NCBI GenBank assembly: GCA_021740915.1
Contig: JAIOYW010000001.1
Coordinates: 62,001-126,000 of the forward strand
From: Ignavibacteriales bacterium
Lineage (GTDB): Bacteria; Bacteroidota; Ignavibacteria; Ignavibacteriales; Melioribacteraceae
Direction: 5' to 3'
DNA length: 64,000 bases
Below the pieces are notes generated by a model that did no database searches, was not told the origin of the DNA, and was given only the letters and a program-made list of their open reading frames with translations. Positions within the stretch are counted from its first letter, which is position 1. Each line of letters opens with the position of its first letter. Both the position numbers and the translations under genes were made by a program. Positions 62,400 to 64,000 of this stretch are shown one piece after another.

Positions 62400-62965
62400 T
62401 TGCAATCCTGAATTATTCAAGTACTACTGCCCAAAATATCAGGACAATTCTGGCAAAAAACGGCTTAGATTCAATTATTACTTTATCTGAGATGGAAATA
62501 TGTAAAGCCGAAAAAATTATTCTGCCCGATACTGAAAGCATTGAACACGCGCTTAAGAAATTAAGGATAACTAATCTGCTTAATTTGCTTAAAATATTAA
62601 AAAAGCCAGTCCTCGGAATTTTATCAGGATCAATGATCATGTGTGACGAAATAGATCAGTTAGTAATGCAGGGAATAGGTTTGATTCACCGAAAAGGCAA
62701 CGGGGTAGTTAATTACAACTTTTCTCCAAATGAGATTGACACTGGCAATACACCTTTATTAACAGGATACGATAAGCAATTATTTCAGGTCTCAAAATAC
62801 TGTGGGTTTATTGAAGCAGGAATTGGAACCGGCTCAAGAATATATTATGACAAAATCTGGTATTCAATGACAATTGAAGAACACAACGCATATGCATTAT
62901 TCGCAAATGATCAAAATGATTATTTAGTGGATACTGTTGTGAAGAATTTTGGACTTAGAGTATAG
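62396..62965 (+). CDS. HisH-like class I amidotransferase homologue lacking catalytic residues
   Basis: The 189-residue protein follows the imidazole-glycerol-phosphate synthase amidotransferase HisH over most of its length: MIAILNYSSTTAQNIRTILAK, then ILPDTESIEHALKKLR, KKPVLGILSGSM, and GIGLIHRKG. In active HisH the nucleophile elbow reads GICLGMQ; here it is GILSGSM (residues 74-80), so the Cys is gone (Leu76). The expected FHPEKS with the catalytic His and Glu is replaced near 158-166 (SMTIEEHNA). It cannot act as a normal glutaminase and may be structural or regulatory. It overlaps the renalase-like gene and no other his gene is near. Confidence 0.7.
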   Translation: MIAILNYSSTTAQNIRTILAKNGLDSIITLSEMEICKAEKIILPDTESIEHALKKLRITNLLNLLKILKKPVLGILSGSMIMCDEIDQLVMQGIGLIHRKGNGVVNYNFSPNEIDTGNTPLLTGYDKQLFQVSKYCGFIEAGIGTGSRIYYDKIWYSMTIEEHNAYALFANDQNDYLVDTVVKNFGLRV

Positions 62966-62996
62966 TTAATAAATTTGATAAATAAACTTATCCTGA

Positions 62997-63034
62997 TTTT
63001 AGAGACCGCACATTGGTATATGCGGTCTCTAAAA
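62997..63034. terminator. 14-bp palindromic hairpin between convergent genes
   Basis: Bases 62997-63010 and 63021-63034 are perfect inverted repeats of 14 bases around a 10-base loop. It lies between the HisH-like gene and the minus-strand YbjQ gene and is likely a bidirectional terminator. The four flanking T residues fall inside the stem, so no free T run follows on either strand. Confidence 0.6.
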
Positions 63035-63065
63035 TAGCGAATAAGTTAGACAGAAGCCTTAACGA

Positions 63066-63389
63066 TCATTCCGATAATACTACGGCAGTCCCGCTTGCCG
63101 AGACCATGAGCATACTTCCACCCTGACCAACAGTCTCGTAATCAAGATCAACCCCAATTACTGCATTGGCACCTTGCAATCTTGCTTCATCTATCATTTC
63201 TGAGACTGCAATATTTTTAGCATTACGAAGTTCTTTTTCATAGGCCTCAGACCTGCCTCCAACAATGTCGCGAATTCCAGCAAAAAGATCTTTAAAAATA
63301 TTTGCTCCAAGTATTGCTTCTCCCGTTACCAGTCCGATATATTTTACGACCTTTTTACCCTCAACCGTGTTCGTTGTGGTTATAAGCAT
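63066..63389 (-). CDS. YbjQ family (UPF0145) protein
   Basis: The 107-residue protein matches the small YbjQ/UPF0145 family: [50 protein letters not shown] and the closing SASGTAVVL. The family folds as pentamers in structures and was once called heavy-metal-binding, but its role is not established. GGAGG about six bases before the ATG gives a good start. It stands alone between a convergent neighbour and the divergent alanine racemase gene. Confidence 0.9.
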   Translation of the reverse strand: MLITTTNTVEGKKVVKYIGLVTGEAILGANIFKDLFAGIRDIVGGRSEAYEKELRNAKNIAVSEMIDEARLQGANAVIGVDLDYETVGQGGSMLMVSASGTAVVLSE

Positions 63390-63507
63390 ATTTCCTCCAA
63401 TATTTTTGGTTAATTAATTCTTTCACAATAAAAAAAGTTCTGATTTCTTCAATAAAAAACATTTAAATATCTGTAAATTAAAGGATTATAAAAAATAATT
63501 ACTTATT

Positions 63508-64000
63508 ATGTACCGAATTACTTTTGCCGAGATCAATCTGGATGCCCTCTGTCATAATTATTCGCAGCTCAAAAAAATGAGCGGAAGCGAAAAATTAATG
63601 GCTGTTGTGAAGGCTGATTCATATGGTCATGGAATGATTGAATGTGTTAGGGCTTTGGAGAGCATTAACGCTGATTATTATGGAGTTGCTCTTTTAGAAG
63701 AAGCAGTTGAGTTAAGGGAATCGGGAGTTACAGAGAAACCAATCCTTTGTTTTGCACCTTTTAATCCTTCGTTTGCAACGATTTACAAAAGTCTTTCAAT
63801 AGATGCAACCATTTCGTCACCGGAAGAGTTAAAAAAAATAGTTGATCTGCCAACAGTAGATCAGCCCGGACTTCATATAAAAATCGATACTGGAATGGGA
63901 AGGCTTGGGCTCAGATGGAATCTTGCTGCGGAGTTGATTAAGGGTCTGTCATCAAATTTGAAAATAAATGGGATTTATACTCATTTTGCTGGTTCTGATG
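63508..64000 (+). CDS. alr: Alanine racemase, 3' end outside window
   Basis: The first 164 codons are visible; the frame runs to the edge with no stop. The N-terminus MYRITFAEINLDALCHNY and MAVVKADSYGHG (PLP Lys35) are the typical alanine racemase start. LHIKIDTGMGRLGLRW, near residue 130, is the conserved segment that follows. The enzyme makes D-alanine for peptidoglycan. It diverges from the YbjQ gene. The rest of the gene, including the catalytic Tyr in the C-terminal domain, is not in the window. Confidence 0.95.
   Translation, partial: MYRITFAEINLDALCHNYSQLKKMSGSEKLMAVVKADSYGHGMIECVRALESINADYYGVALLEEAVELRESGVTEKPILCFAPFNPSFATIYKSLSIDATISSPEELKKIVDLPTVDQPGLHIKIDTGMGRLGLRWNLAAELIKGLSSNLKINGIYTHFAGSD

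Noticed and set aside
62997-63034. The 14-bp perfect inverted repeat as the end of a mobile element
   Set aside because: It is a single palindrome between convergent genes with no transposase and no direct repeat; a terminator is the better reading.
1-64000. CRISPR arrays, insertion sequences, prophage genes or rRNA
   Set aside because: No regularly spaced repeats, transposase or integrase motifs, phage genes or rRNA-like sequence were seen on either strand.

Overview
The window is an AT-rich, gene-dense chromosomal segment with about 51 protein genes, including a 25-codon leader peptide. I see no rRNA, tRNA, CRISPR array, insertion sequence or prophage. The best guess for the source is a member of the Bacteroidota/Chlorobiota (FCB) group, probably Ignavibacteria-like and anaerobic or fermentative. 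The reasons are three secreted proteins ending in type IX secretion (T9SS) sorting domains of the NFPNPFNP kind, a TonB-dependent receptor with a carboxypeptidase-regulatory-like N-terminus, a pyruvoyl arginine decarboxylase, a family B DNA polymerase, a PPi-type phosphofructokinase and NADH-linked [FeFe]-hydrogenases. The phylum assignment is inference.

Layout. (1) 1-4429, plus strand: a thiamine-salvage operon (TonB receptor cut by the window edge, thiamine pyrophosphokinase, sodium/solute symporter). (2) 4418-13114, minus strand: one long gene train, read from right to left as a secreted GH13 amylase, a fused maltodextrin binding protein-permease, a second permease, an MFS sugar transporter, smpB, tyrS and a pyruvoyl arginine decarboxylase. 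(3) 13204-18813, plus strand: two secreted proteins of unknown role, then LMW phosphatase, fructosamine kinase and a patatin/beta-barrel protein. The phosphatase-kinase pair is likely protein deglycation. (4) 18857-23416, minus strand: a NUDIX hydrolase behind a 1298-residue protein with TPRs and three CbbX-type AAA+ modules. (5) 23547-25866: a GIN-domain protein and purKE. (6) 25914-26912, minus strand: a CDF transporter with a cysteine-rich tail.

(7) 27175-39306, plus strand: the most striking locus. It is a ten-gene operon with two complete but different trimeric [FeFe]-hydrogenases (HydCBA) flanking a signalling block. That block holds an H-cluster protein fused to a histidine kinase, a receiver, a receiver-PAS-kinase and another receiver. 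The first hydrogenase has the domain set of electron-bifurcating enzymes; the second has a stripped-down NuoF-like subunit and an altered H-cluster motif. The sensor's H-cluster loops depart from the catalytic consensus, so the block probably reads H2 or redox state. No hydEFG maturation genes are in the window.

(8) 39358-52305: YceI protein, GH18 chitinase-like protein and another T9SS cargo, family B polymerase, PPi-type phosphofructokinase, second CDF transporter, DNA/RNA endonuclease and a large GHL10 family secreted protein. (9) 52466-60112: a complete trp operon (trpE-G-D-C-F-aroF-B-A) preceded by a textbook attenuator, with a 25-codon leader peptide containing three consecutive Trp codons followed by a strong terminator hairpin. 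(10) 60172-64000: a geranylgeranyl-reductase-like flavoprotein, a renalase-like flavoprotein, a HisH-like protein that has lost its catalytic residues, a YbjQ protein and the start of alanine racemase.
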